Assembly (NCBI GenBank): GCA_044507525.1
Contig: JBIQJM010000004.1
Location: forward strand, 1 to 64,000
Direction of reading: 5' to 3'
Length of the DNA: 64,000 nt
Source of the DNA: Zeimonas sp044507525
Lineage (GTDB): Bacteria; Pseudomonadota; Gammaproteobacteria; Burkholderiales; Burkholderiaceae_E
A program made the translations under genes and the position numbers. This document shows positions 8,151 to 15,873 of this stretch, piece by piece. Position 1 is the stretch's first letter; every line of letters begins with the position of its first letter. The notes beneath the pieces were generated by a model. The model worked only from the letters and a program-made list of their open reading frames with translations. It made no database searches and was not told the DNA's origin.

Positions 8151-8914
8151 CGCTTCTCCCGGCGGTAGCCGAGCGCCAGCGACACGCGCTCGGCGGATTC
8201 GCGCAGCGCACGCGCGGTCGGACCCGACCAGCGATGATCGAAGGACCCACGGTAGTCGAGTACCGTGAGCGCGAGCACGAGCCGCGCGCGATCGTCGAAG
8301 ACCGGCGCGGCGAACGCGCTCAGCCCGGGCATGAAGTCGCCGGAAGCGCGCGCGAGTCCGCGCCGCCGGACGGCGTCGACGCTCTCGCCGGCCGGCGCGC
8401 GGTCGTCCTCGTACACCCGCTCGGCGTGCGCATGCAAGGTCTCCGGCGGCAGGAAGGCGGCGAACACGCGTCCGGTGGCCGAGCCCAGCAGCGGGAACAC
8501 CGATCCGAGGCCGACGTTGACCATCAGCGGCCGCGGCGGCTGCTCCCAGCGAACGACCGTCGGACCGAAGCTGCCCCAGACGGTGACGCCGACGGTGTGC
8601 CCGCTGCGCGCGCACAACGACGCCGCCTCGCGGGTCGCGATCGCGATCGGCTCGATCGTCGCCAGGCACGAGACGCTGAACTCGAGCGCCGCGGGGCCCA
8701 TCCCGTACAGACCGGTGTCCGGATCCTGCTCGACGAAGCCCTGGCGCACGAAGCTCACGAGGTAGCGATGCGCCTTGCTCGGCGCGATGCCCGCCTGCTC
8801 GGCGAGCGCGGTCAGCTTCATCGGGCGACGGTGGTGCGCGACCAGGCGCATCAGCGCCAGGCCGTTCTCCACCGACTGCACCCCGTCCTGCCCGCTTCCG
8901 GACTTCGCCGCCAA
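8147..8914 (-). CDS. IclR-family transcriptional regulator
   Basis: A 255-residue regulator with an N-terminal winged helix (about residues 12-75; recognition helix near IAPSKAHRYLVSF) and a C-terminal IclR effector-binding GAF-like domain (about 80-250). IclR proteins usually control catabolic genes nearby, but the only cotranscribed gene here is dusA, and no transporter or catabolic enzyme is adjacent, so the target is unclear. A TAGAAT -10 (minus strand, 8987-8992) sits 73 bases upstream. A repeated 14-mer at 9040-9073 lies further upstream and may be its operator. Confidence 0.85.
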   Translation of the reverse strand: MAAKSGSGQDGVQSVENGLALMRLVAHHRRPMKLTALAEQAGIAPSKAHRYLVSFVRQGFVEQDPDTGLYGMGPAALEFSVSCLATIEPIAIATREAASLCARSGHTVGVTVWGSFGPTVVRWEQPPRPLMVNVGLGSVFPLLGSATGRVFAAFLPPETLHAHAERVYEDDRAPAGESVDAVRRRGLARASGDFMPGLSAFAAPVFDDRARLVLALTVLDYRGSFDHRWSGPTARALRESAERVSLALGYRREKR

Positions 8915-9039
8915 CCGAACGCTCCTCTCGTGCGCGAACGGTCGCGCCGAAGCCCTGCCGCGCGACCCGATCGCGCGAATGCTTCCATTCTAGCGACGAC
9001 GACCCGGCCGAGATCGACGGCCGCCCGGGTCGCCCTTAC

Positions 9040-9073
9040 GATTGACGGAAACGGATTCTGATTGACGGAAACG
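9040..9073 (+). repeat. Two direct repeats of GATTGACGGAAACG, 20-base period
   Basis: The 14-mer GATTGACGGAAACG occurs exactly at 9040-9053 and 9060-9073, separated by GATTCT. The 20-base period is close to two helical turns, so both copies face the same side of the DNA. The stretch is AT-richer than its surroundings and lies between divergent promoters, which suggests a regulator binding site rather than chance repetition. Confidence 0.6.
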
Positions 9074-9206
9074 CAACCATGCTCGCCACAGAACATGCGG
9101 GCGAGGCTCCGGCCACGTACGTCCGGCTGCGTCCGGGACACGCCGGCAGGCGGGCAGGACCCTAGTTCCTTCGACCGAGCGCACACGACTTCCGTTGCAG
9201 AGTTGC

Positions 9207-9235
9207 TTGACGGACGACGGGGGCCGCCGTACAAC
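9207..9235 (+). promoter_or_regulatory. Sigma-70 type promoter for the LuxR-family response regulator
   Basis: TTGACG at 9207-9212 and TACAAC at 9230-9235 are separated by exactly 17 bases. The ATG is 40 bases downstream, with AGGGGA as ribosome site. Of the promoters read by eye in this window it has the best -35 and spacing. Confidence 0.55.
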
Positions 9236-9274
9236 CCTGCCGACGACAGGAAAATCGGGACAGGGGAACTCGCC

Positions 9275-9934
9275 ATGGCCGCCAGCGTCCTCATCATCGA
9301 CGACCATCCGCTGATGCGCGACGCGGTCCGCATGACGATGGACTCGATCGCGCCGGGCAGCCGCATCGACCTCGCGTCCAGCTATGCCGAGGCGCGCCGC
9401 CTGTTGTCGACGAAGCTGGCGTACGACTTCGCGCTGCTCGACCTGAACCTGCCCGATTGCGCCGGCTTCGATGCGCTCCGGAACCTGCGCGAGCAGTACC
9501 CGCACCTGCCCGCCGTCGTGCTGTCGGCGGAGACCGACCGCGAGACGATCCTGCGCTGCCTCGACCTCGGCGCGGCCGGGTACATCCCGAAGACCTACCA
9601 CCCCGACGTCATCACGCACGCGCTGCGGCTCGTCTCGTCGGGGCACATCTACGTACCGCGCGAAGCGATCGACCCCCGCTACGGTGCGAAGGAGCCGACG
9701 CGCGCGCGCGCGGTCGAGAACGACCCGCGCCACCTCGGCCTGACCGACCGGCAGTGCGACGTCCTGCGGCTGATCCTGCGCGGCCTGCCGAACAAGCTGA
9801 TCTGTCGCCAGCTCGACCTCGCCGAAGGTACGGTGAAGGTGCACGTCAGCGCCGTGCTGCGCGCGCTCGGCGTGCGAAACCGCACGCAGGCCGTCATCGC
9901 CGCGAGCCGGCTGGGACTGCGCATGAGCGATTGA
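9275..9934 (+). CDS. LuxR/NarL-family response regulator
   Basis: A 219-residue two-component regulator: receiver (about 1-120) with DD at 8-9 and phosphoacceptor D56 in LLDLNLPDC, then a GerE-type HTH (about 150-212) containing LTDRQCDVLRLILRGLPNK and the recognition helix EGTVKVHVSAVLRAL. No partner kinase is adjacent, so its signal is unknown. ATG at 9275 follows an AGGGGA ribosome site and gives the family N-terminus. A thioredoxin gene begins 6 bases after its stop, which suggests a two-gene operon. Confidence 0.85.
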   Translation: MAASVLIIDDHPLMRDAVRMTMDSIAPGSRIDLASSYAEARRLLSTKLAYDFALLDLNLPDCAGFDALRNLREQYPHLPAVVLSAETDRETILRCLDLGAAGYIPKTYHPDVITHALRLVSSGHIYVPREAIDPRYGAKEPTRARAVENDPRHLGLTDRQCDVLRLILRGLPNKLICRQLDLAEGTVKVHVSAVLRALGVRNRTQAVIAASRLGLRMSD

Positions 9935-9940
9935 CCGCCG

Positions 9941-10372
9941 ATGAGCGAATCGATCCACGTCGTCTGCCCGCACTGCGACAAGACCAACCGCCTGCCGCCG
10001 CAGCGCGCGGCCGAACGACCCGACTGCGGCGCCTGCGGTCGGCCGTTGTTCCCGGGCCGCCCGCTCGAGATCGACGAGGCCCGGTTCGATCGCTACCTGC
10101 GTCGCACCGACCTGCCGATCGTCGTCGATTTCTGGGCCGAATGGTGCGGGCCGTGCCGGATGATGGCTCCGCAGTTCGAGCAGGCGGCGAACAGGCTCGC
10201 CGGCCGCGTGCAGTTCCTGAAGGTCGACAGCGACGCGAACCCCCGGCTCGGCCAGCGGTACCAGATCCGCAGCATCCCGACGCTGGCACTGTTCCGCAAC
10301 GGACAGGAAGTGCGGCGCACGGCAGGCGCGATGAGCGCGCCACAGATCGAGGCCTGGATCGCCGCGGATTGA
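9941..10372 (+). CDS. trxC: Thioredoxin 2 (zinc-binding thioredoxin)
   Basis: A 143-residue thioredoxin with an extra N-terminal zinc ribbon: C9-x2-C12 and C29-x2-C32. The active site W68-C-G-P-C is intact, and the cis-Pro segment SIPTLALF is present. This arrangement is diagnostic of TrxC, a cytoplasmic disulfide reductase induced by oxidative stress in E. coli. It probably shares the promoter at 9207-9235 with the response regulator gene just upstream. Confidence 0.93.
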   Translation: MSESIHVVCPHCDKTNRLPPQRAAERPDCGACGRPLFPGRPLEIDEARFDRYLRRTDLPIVVDFWAEWCGPCRMMAPQFEQAANRLAGRVQFLKVDSDANPRLGQRYQIRSIPTLALFRNGQEVRRTAGAMSAPQIEAWIAAD

Positions 10373-10423
10373 ACCGGTCGCGCCCGAGCGCAGCGGCCGC
10401 CGCCCAGCGGGACTGACGCCGCC

Positions 10424-10930
10424 TCAAGCGGCTTCGACGGCCGCGCGCCAGTATTCGAAGGCGCGCACGTTCACGCCGCACGGTTCGCCGGCACGCAGGC
10501 GCTCGAGGCAATCGAGCAGCGCCCGCGCCTCGACGCCGAGTCCGAGTACCGACATGCTGCGCAGGATGCGCGTGATGCGCAGGTCGTTGTGCCCACCGAA
10601 CCGGAACCAGGCGTTGCGCCGCGACCAGTTCGACGCCGACCGCACGATTCCGTCGTCGCCGAGCGCCAGGCCGTAGAAGCGCAACATGCGCAGGAAACTC
10701 GCACGCAGGTGCGCGCGCAGCAGCGCATCGTCGCGAAACGCGGCGCGCACCTCGGGTCCGGCGAGCGGCGCGCCCGGGTTCACCGCGCTCGGCTCCGGCA
10801 GCGGGAACATCCACTGGATGAAGTCGTGCGTCGACTCGAGCCAGTCGTCATCGGCGCGCAGGATGTCGGAGAGCAGCCGCCCGCGGTCGTCGCGACGGAT
10901 GCCGAGATGGAATGCGACGAGTGCGTTCAT
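10424..10930 (-). CDS. Opioid growth factor receptor (OGFr)-domain protein
   Basis: A 168-residue soluble protein matching the conserved region of the OGFr family: GRLLSDILRADDDWLESTHD, then IQWMFPLPEPSAVN, and a C-terminal ITRILRSMSVLG helix. The family takes its name from an animal nuclear membrane receptor; bacterial members have no known function and share only this helical domain. It has no signal peptide or membrane segment. It is convergent with trxC and divergent from DAHP synthase. Confidence 0.75.
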   Translation of the reverse strand: MNALVAFHLGIRRDDRGRLLSDILRADDDWLESTHDFIQWMFPLPEPSAVNPGAPLAGPEVRAAFRDDALLRAHLRASFLRMLRFYGLALGDDGIVRSASNWSRRNAWFRFGGHNDLRITRILRSMSVLGLGVEARALLDCLERLRAGEPCGVNVRAFEYWRAAVEAA

Positions 10931-11116
10931 GGCCCTGCCCGATCGATTCGTCGTTTCATCGTCGCATCTGCGCACCGGATCGGTCGTCGCACGACCGCGT
11001 GCCTCGTCGCACGACGCATCCGCGACGACGGAGCAATCGCCGCGCCCTCTCGTCGCTCGAACGCCGCGCAGCCGCGCTGCAGTACCATCGCTCGATCCCG
11101 CGCGACCGAAGCCGCA

Positions 11117-12211
11117 ATGATCACCGACCCTTCCGACCCGACCGCGCGCACCGACGACGAACGCGTCGAGCAGATGGTGCTGCTGCCGCCGCCCGAAGAC
11201 CTGATCCGCTTCTTTCCGATCAGCGGAACGGCGGTCGAGCGGCGCGTGCTCGACAGCCGCGCGGCAGTGCGCTCGATCGTGCGCAACGAGGACGACCGCC
11301 TGCTCGTCGTGATCGGACCGTGCTCGATCCACGATCCGCGCGCGGCGCTCGAATACGCCACGCGGCTCGCCGAGCAGCGCGAGCGCCTGCGCGACAGCCT
11401 CGAGATCGTGATGCGCGTGTACTTCGAGAAGCCGCGCACGACCGTCGGGTGGAAGGGCATGATCAACGACCCGTACCTCGACGAGAGCTGTCGCATCAAC
11501 GAAGGCCTTCGCATGGCGCGCTCGCTGCTGATCGACGTGGCGCGCCTGGGCATGCCGGCCGGCAGCGAGCTGCTCGACACGATGTCGCCGCAATACCTCG
11601 CCGACCTCGTCGCCTGGGGCGCGATCGGCGCACGCACCACCGAGAGCCAGGTGCATCGCGAACTCGCTTCGGGCACCTCGGCGCCGATCGGCTTCAAGAA
11701 CGGCACCGACGGCAACGTGCGCGTCGCGATCGACGCGATGCTCTCGGCACGCGCGCCGCACAACTTCCTCGGCATCCACAAGAACGGCCACGTGGCGATG
11801 GTGCGCACGCGCGGCAACCCCGACTGCCACCTGATCCTGCGCGGCGGGAGAACGCCGAACTACGATGCCGCGAGCGTCGACGCCGCGTGCCGCGCACTCG
11901 CCGACAGCGGCTGCCGCGCTTCGCTGATGATCGATCTCTCGCACGCGAACAGCGCGAAGCAGGCACTGCGCCAGCGCGACGTCGCCGACGCGGTCTGCGC
12001 ACAGATCGCAGGCGGCAGCCGCGCGATCCTCGGCGTGATGGTCGAGAGCCACCTGCTCGAGGGTCGACAGTCGTTCACCCCCGGCGTCGACGACCCCGCC
12101 TCGCTCACCTACGGACAGAGCATCACCGACGCGTGCCTCGGCTGGGACGATTCCGTGCGCGTACTCGAGTCGCTCGACGCGGCGGTACGCCTGCGACGAC
12201 GCGCCCGCTGA
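11117..12211 (+). CDS. 3-deoxy-7-phosphoheptulonate (DAHP) synthase, class I
   Basis: This 364-residue enzyme joins phosphoenolpyruvate and erythrose 4-phosphate in the first step of the shikimate pathway. Class I (AroF/G/H-type) features are clear: VVIGPCSIHDP, VYFEKPRTTVGWKG, the GARTTESQVHRELASG loop, IGFKNGTDG, LRGG and DLSHANSAK, which carry substrate phosphate and metal ligands. The N-terminal extension that carries amino-acid feedback sites in E. coli isozymes is present, but which amino acid inhibits it cannot be read. ATG at 11117 gives the usual length. Confidence 0.92.
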   Translation: MITDPSDPTARTDDERVEQMVLLPPPEDLIRFFPISGTAVERRVLDSRAAVRSIVRNEDDRLLVVIGPCSIHDPRAALEYATRLAEQRERLRDSLEIVMRVYFEKPRTTVGWKGMINDPYLDESCRINEGLRMARSLLIDVARLGMPAGSELLDTMSPQYLADLVAWGAIGARTTESQVHRELASGTSAPIGFKNGTDGNVRVAIDAMLSARAPHNFLGIHKNGHVAMVRTRGNPDCHLILRGGRTPNYDAASVDAACRALADSGCRASLMIDLSHANSAKQALRQRDVADAVCAQIAGGSRAILGVMVESHLLEGRQSFTPGVDDPASLTYGQSITDACLGWDDSVRVLESLDAAVRLRRRAR

Positions 12212-12440
12212 GGCGCGCGCGCGACTTCCCCGGGCTTCGCGGACGCAGCCGACTCCGCGCTCGTCGGCGCGCGGCGACCGCCTGACGCGAAACCGAGCTT
12301 GCGGGCACGTCACAGCGCCCGCGTGCCGCGCCCTGCGGCGAGAATAGGCGTTCGACACGAAGCACGAACGCACTTCTCCGAATGACGCCTGCGCCGGCGC
12401 CGCCCTCTCCGGAACTCCACGCGATCCGTCCGTAACGCAG

Positions 12441-14180
12441 ATGCCCCGGATCGTCGTCGTCTCGCTCGCAACGCTGGTCACCGTCGCGGCGCTCGCCCTG
12501 CCCACCCCATCCGGCAAGGTGCACGCGCAACCCGCTGCAGCGAACGCGGCCGACGCCGGATCGGCGCACGCCTCCACGGATGCCGAAAGCGGACACGTAC
12601 TCGTCGCCGCCTTCGCCGGCGGCGTCGCCTGCGCGGCGGTGTTGTCGTGGCTCGTCCCGGCCTTGCGTCGCCGCCGCGCCGCCGCGTCGTCCGACGGCAC
12701 GGCGCACGCGGACCATGCGCGATCGCACGGCGCGTTTCACCACCCGGGCGGCGAATGGCAGATGCTCGACGGCGAGACGAGCGATATCGTTTCGTTGCAC
12801 GACGCCGACGGCTTCGTGCGCTACGTCTCGAGTCCGCTGCTCGAGCTGACGGGCTTTTCCCGCCACGAGCTGGTCGGCCGCCACGGCCATGAATTCGTTC
12901 ACGCGGACGACCTGCCGACCCTGCTCTCGGCCGTCCACTCCGCACGCTCCGAAGCGCAGACGCCGCCGGCGCTCATTCGCCTGCGCGACAGCCGCGGCCG
13001 TTTCGTGTGGATCGAAGCCCAGTTCCGCCACAGCGTCTCCCGTACCGGCGAACCCGAGACGTTGTGCGTCGCGCGCAGCGTCGCCCGCAGCTTCCTTCCC
13101 CAGGTGGCCGATCCGCTGACCGGCCCGGCCGCCGCGCAGCGCTCCGCCCAGACGTCCCTGGGGCTCGCTCGAATGACGACGCCGAAGCGGTCTGCCCGGG
13201 TCGTTTCCCGGGTGTCCGCCGGCCGGTTCGCCTCGATACCGCTGCCGGGCTTCGGACTCGGCCATCGACGTGCGTCGACGCAGCTCTCGCCGGAACGGCT
13301 CGACGCCTGGCAGGGCCCTTCGCTGCAGGACCTGTGTCACGCCTTCGAGCGGCGCGAATTCGAGCTCCACTACCAGCTCAAAGTGGGGCTGAGCAATTGG
13401 GAGGTCACCGGCGCCGAGGCGCTGCTGCGCTGGAACGCCCCCGAAGGCAGCGGGCGTACCGCCGAGATCATCGCGTCCGCCGAGCGCAGCGGGTTCATCG
13501 TCACGCTCGGCGAGTGGGTCGTGCGTGCCGCCGCGCACCAGAGCCTGCAATGGCGCCGCGCGGGCCTGCGATTTCCGGTCGCCGTCAACGTATCGGCCGT
13601 GCAACTGAACGACGGCGGCTTCGCGACGCTGATGCGCGAACTCGTCGCACGCGACCGCGAACTTCCCGCATGGCTCGAGCTCGAGGTCACCGAGCAGGCG
13701 CTCGCCGGCGACAGCGATCGCGCCGTGCAGACCATCGCACAGCTCGTCGCACTGGGCTTCACGCTGCACATCGACGACTTCGGCGTCGGCTACTCGAAGC
13801 TCGCGCAGCTGTCGCGCATGCCCGTGCGCGCGCTGAAGATCGACCGCTCGATCGTGCACGACCTCGCCGGCACCAGCGGCTCCATCGAGACGGTCGAGGC
13901 GGTCGTTTCGCTGTCGCGCGCGTTGCACCTGAAGGTGATCGCGGAGGGAGTGGAGACCGCCGAGCAGCTCGAGCTGCTGCGTGCACGCGGTTGCGACGAA
14001 GTGCAGGGATACCTGTTCTCGCAGCCGATGGCCGCCGACGCGATGCGTGCGCTGGTGCTCCCGACGCCGAAAGGCACGACGGCAGGAGTCGCCCGTCATT
14101 TGACCGTCCCGGCCGTCGACGCGTTCGGCGCGCCGGAAGAGGCGCTCGCGGAGTCGAGGATCCTGCTGCCGACCCGTTGA
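12441..14180 (+). CDS. PAS-EAL cyclic-di-GMP phosphodiesterase
   Basis: A 579-residue protein with an N-terminal signal-anchor (about 1-30), a second membrane helix near 55-75, a PAS domain (about 105-215) and a C-terminal EAL domain (about 290-540). The catalytic set appears complete: EALLRW (E326), NVSAVQL, ELEVTEQAL, DDFGVGYS, LKIDRSIV, VIAEGVE and EVQGYLFSQP. There is no GGDEF domain, so hydrolysis of cyclic-di-GMP is the expected sole activity. The substrate loop YQLKVGL departs from the common YQPKV. It could tune motility or polysaccharide production. Confidence 0.85.
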   Translation: MPRIVVVSLATLVTVAALALPTPSGKVHAQPAAANAADAGSAHASTDAESGHVLVAAFAGGVACAAVLSWLVPALRRRRAAASSDGTAHADHARSHGAFHHPGGEWQMLDGETSDIVSLHDADGFVRYVSSPLLELTGFSRHELVGRHGHEFVHADDLPTLLSAVHSARSEAQTPPALIRLRDSRGRFVWIEAQFRHSVSRTGEPETLCVARSVARSFLPQVADPLTGPAAAQRSAQTSLGLARMTTPKRSARVVSRVSAGRFASIPLPGFGLGHRRASTQLSPERLDAWQGPSLQDLCHAFERREFELHYQLKVGLSNWEVTGAEALLRWNAPEGSGRTAEIIASAERSGFIVTLGEWVVRAAAHQSLQWRRAGLRFPVAVNVSAVQLNDGGFATLMRELVARDRELPAWLELEVTEQALAGDSDRAVQTIAQLVALGFTLHIDDFGVGYSKLAQLSRMPVRALKIDRSIVHDLAGTSGSIETVEAVVSLSRALHLKVIAEGVETAEQLELLRARGCDEVQGYLFSQPMAADAMRALVLPTPKGTTAGVARHLTVPAVDAFGAPEEALAESRILLPTR

Positions 14181-14232
14181 GCGAAGCGACTTGCTCGAAC
14201 CGTCGGCGCGATCTGCCGACTTCGCGATCCCC

Positions 14233-14583
14233 CTACAGCTCGACTCCGAAACGTCGCAGCAGCGGCAGCGCGGCCAGGTAGGTTCCGGCCGCCGCCGCCA
14301 CGGAGACCGCAAGGCTCGTCCAGAAGCCGACACCGTTTCGCAGGAGCAGGGGCAGCAGCACGAACAGCACCAGCGACGGGATCACGAGCCAGAAGATCTG
14401 CCACGACAGCCCCGCGACCTTCTCGGCCGGCACTCCCTCCAGATGCAGCCAGACGAACGCCAGCAGCGACGTAAGGGGCAAGGAGGCAACCAGCGCCGCG
14501 AAACCCGAGTGTCGCTTCGCGATCTCGGAGATCGCAACGACGATCAGCGCGGAAACGACGACCTTGACGAGGTAGTACGCCAC
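14233..14583 (-). CDS. DUF3147 family membrane protein
   Basis: A 116-residue protein with four hydrophobic helices spanning almost its whole length. The motifs ISEIAKRHSGFAALVASLPL and a terminal RRFGVEL are typical of DUF3147, a small membrane family of unknown function. The GTG at 14581-14583 is taken as the start; the open frame continues upstream but would run back through both tRNA genes, which excludes a longer protein. Convergent with the PAS-EAL gene. Confidence 0.75.
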   Translation of the reverse strand: MAYYLVKVVVSALIVVAISEIAKRHSGFAALVASLPLTSLLAFVWLHLEGVPAEKVAGLSWQIFWLVIPSLVLFVLLPLLLRNGVGFWTSLAVSVAAAAGTYLAALPLLRRFGVEL

Positions 14584-14661
14584 GATGCCGAGGGGGCGTT
14601 GCTGCAGGACGCGACTTCTGGCGAAGCGCACACCGCAGGCGTCCAGGTCTTTTCGAAGTGG

Positions 14662-14737
14662 TGGCGTCCCGTAGGGGATTCGAACCCCTGTACCGACCGT
14701 GAAAGGGTCGTGTCCTAGGCCTCTAGACGAACGGGAC
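14662..14737 (-). tRNA. tRNA-Glu (TTC anticodon)
   Basis: A 76-base cloverleaf on the minus strand starting GTCCCGTTCGTCTAGAGG and ending with encoded CCA. The acceptor stem GTCCCGT pairs with ACGGGAC, the T-arm carries GGTTCGAATCC, and the anticodon loop CTTTCAC reads TTC. It follows tRNA-Ala after 8 bases and is probably processed from the same transcript. Confidence 0.95.
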
Positions 14738-14745
14738 CGGATGTC

Positions 14746-14821
<76 letters not shown>

Positions 14822-14834
14822 AGAAGAGCCAGCG

Positions 14835-14864
14835 AGTATATGCCACGGAGCAGCGGCTGCGCAA
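14835..14864 (-). promoter_or_regulatory. Candidate promoter of the tRNA-Ala/tRNA-Glu transcript
   Basis: On the minus strand, TTGCGC (14859-14864) and TATACT (14835-14840) are 18 bases apart, with the -10 ending 13 bases before the mature tRNA-Ala 5' end. This spacing suits a stable RNA promoter. Confidence 0.45.
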
Positions 14865-14963
14865 GTCGGCGCAGGGCCGCGTGCTAGACTCGATTGCACT
14901 CCGGCGGCATGCCGCTTGCGCGCACTCGTCGCCGGCTCCCTCCCACGATCCCCTCTTCCGAAC

Positions 14964-15833
14964 ATGAGCGCAAAGATTCTCGACGGCGCCGCATTGGCGA
15001 AATCGATCCGTGCCGAAGTGGCGCAACGCGTCGCCGCACTCGCCCGCTCCGGGCGCGCCCCGGGCCTCGCGGTGATCCTCGTCGGCGACGATCCGGGCTC
15101 GGCGATCTACGTGCGCAACAAGGTGAAGGACTGCGAGGAGGCCGGCATCCGCTCGACGCTGGACCGCCTGCCCGCCGAGACGACGCAGCAGGCGCTGCTC
15201 GCACGCATCCGCGCGCTCAACGAGGACGACGCGGTCGACGGCATCCTCGTGCAGCTGCCGTTGCCGCCGCAGATCGATCCGTTCACGGTCATCGAGACGA
15301 TCTCGCCCGCCAAGGACGTCGACGGCTTCCACGTCGCCAGCGCCGGCGCGCTGATGACCGGGCAGCGCGGCTTCCTGCCCTGCACGCCCTACGGCGTGAT
15401 GCGGCTGCTCGAGCACGCCGGTGCGCAGCTGCGCGGGGCCGAGGCCGTCGTCGTCGGCCGCAGCAACATCGTCGGCAAGCCGCAGGCGATGCTGCTCTTG
15501 CAGGCCGACGCCACCGTCACCATCTGCCACAGCAGGACGCGCGATCTCGCCGCGCACACGCGTCGCGCCGACATCCTCGTAGCCGCGGTGGGCCGTGCGC
15601 GGATGATCACCGGCGACATGATCAAGCCCGGTGCGATCGTCATCGACGTCGGCATGAACCGCGACGACAGCGGCAAGCTGTGCGGCGACGTCGACTTCGA
15701 GTCGGCGAGCCGCGTCGCGTCCTGGATCACGCCGGTCCCGGGCGGCGTCGGCCCGATGACGCGGGCGATGCTGCTCGTGAACACGATCGAGGCCGCCGAA
15801 CGCAAGCAGTCGCGCGCGCAGGAACAGGCCTGA
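14964..15833 (+). CDS. folD: Bifunctional methylenetetrahydrofolate dehydrogenase/cyclohydrolase
   Basis: This 289-residue enzyme interconverts 5,10-methylene- and 10-formyl-tetrahydrofolate. It carries YVRNKVKDCEEAGI with the catalytic Lys, GILVQLPLP, PAKDVDGFH, the NADP-binding VVVGRSNIVGKP and the C-terminal PVPGGVGPMTRAMLL signature. The ATG at 14964 gives the normal MSAKILDG start. It is divergent from the tRNA pair and 40 bases ahead of prlC, so cotranscription with prlC is likely. Confidence 0.96.
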   Translation: MSAKILDGAALAKSIRAEVAQRVAALARSGRAPGLAVILVGDDPGSAIYVRNKVKDCEEAGIRSTLDRLPAETTQQALLARIRALNEDDAVDGILVQLPLPPQIDPFTVIETISPAKDVDGFHVASAGALMTGQRGFLPCTPYGVMRLLEHAGAQLRGAEAVVVGRSNIVGKPQAMLLLQADATVTICHSRTRDLAAHTRRADILVAAVGRARMITGDMIKPGAIVIDVGMNRDDSGKLCGDVDFESASRVASWITPVPGGVGPMTRAMLLVNTIEAAERKQSRAQEQA

Positions 15834-15873
15834 CGCGACCGAAACACCCGTTCCAGGAGGACGAAGAAGCACG

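Larger units (their letters stand above)
8915..9274. other. Divergent intergenic region, 360 bases
   Basis: No gene is visible between the iclR start and the response-regulator start. The region holds a TAGAAT -10 for iclR on the minus strand, a pair of 14-base direct repeats, and a sigma-70 type promoter for the rightward gene. An open frame reads upstream of 9275 but has no coding character. Confidence 0.6.
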
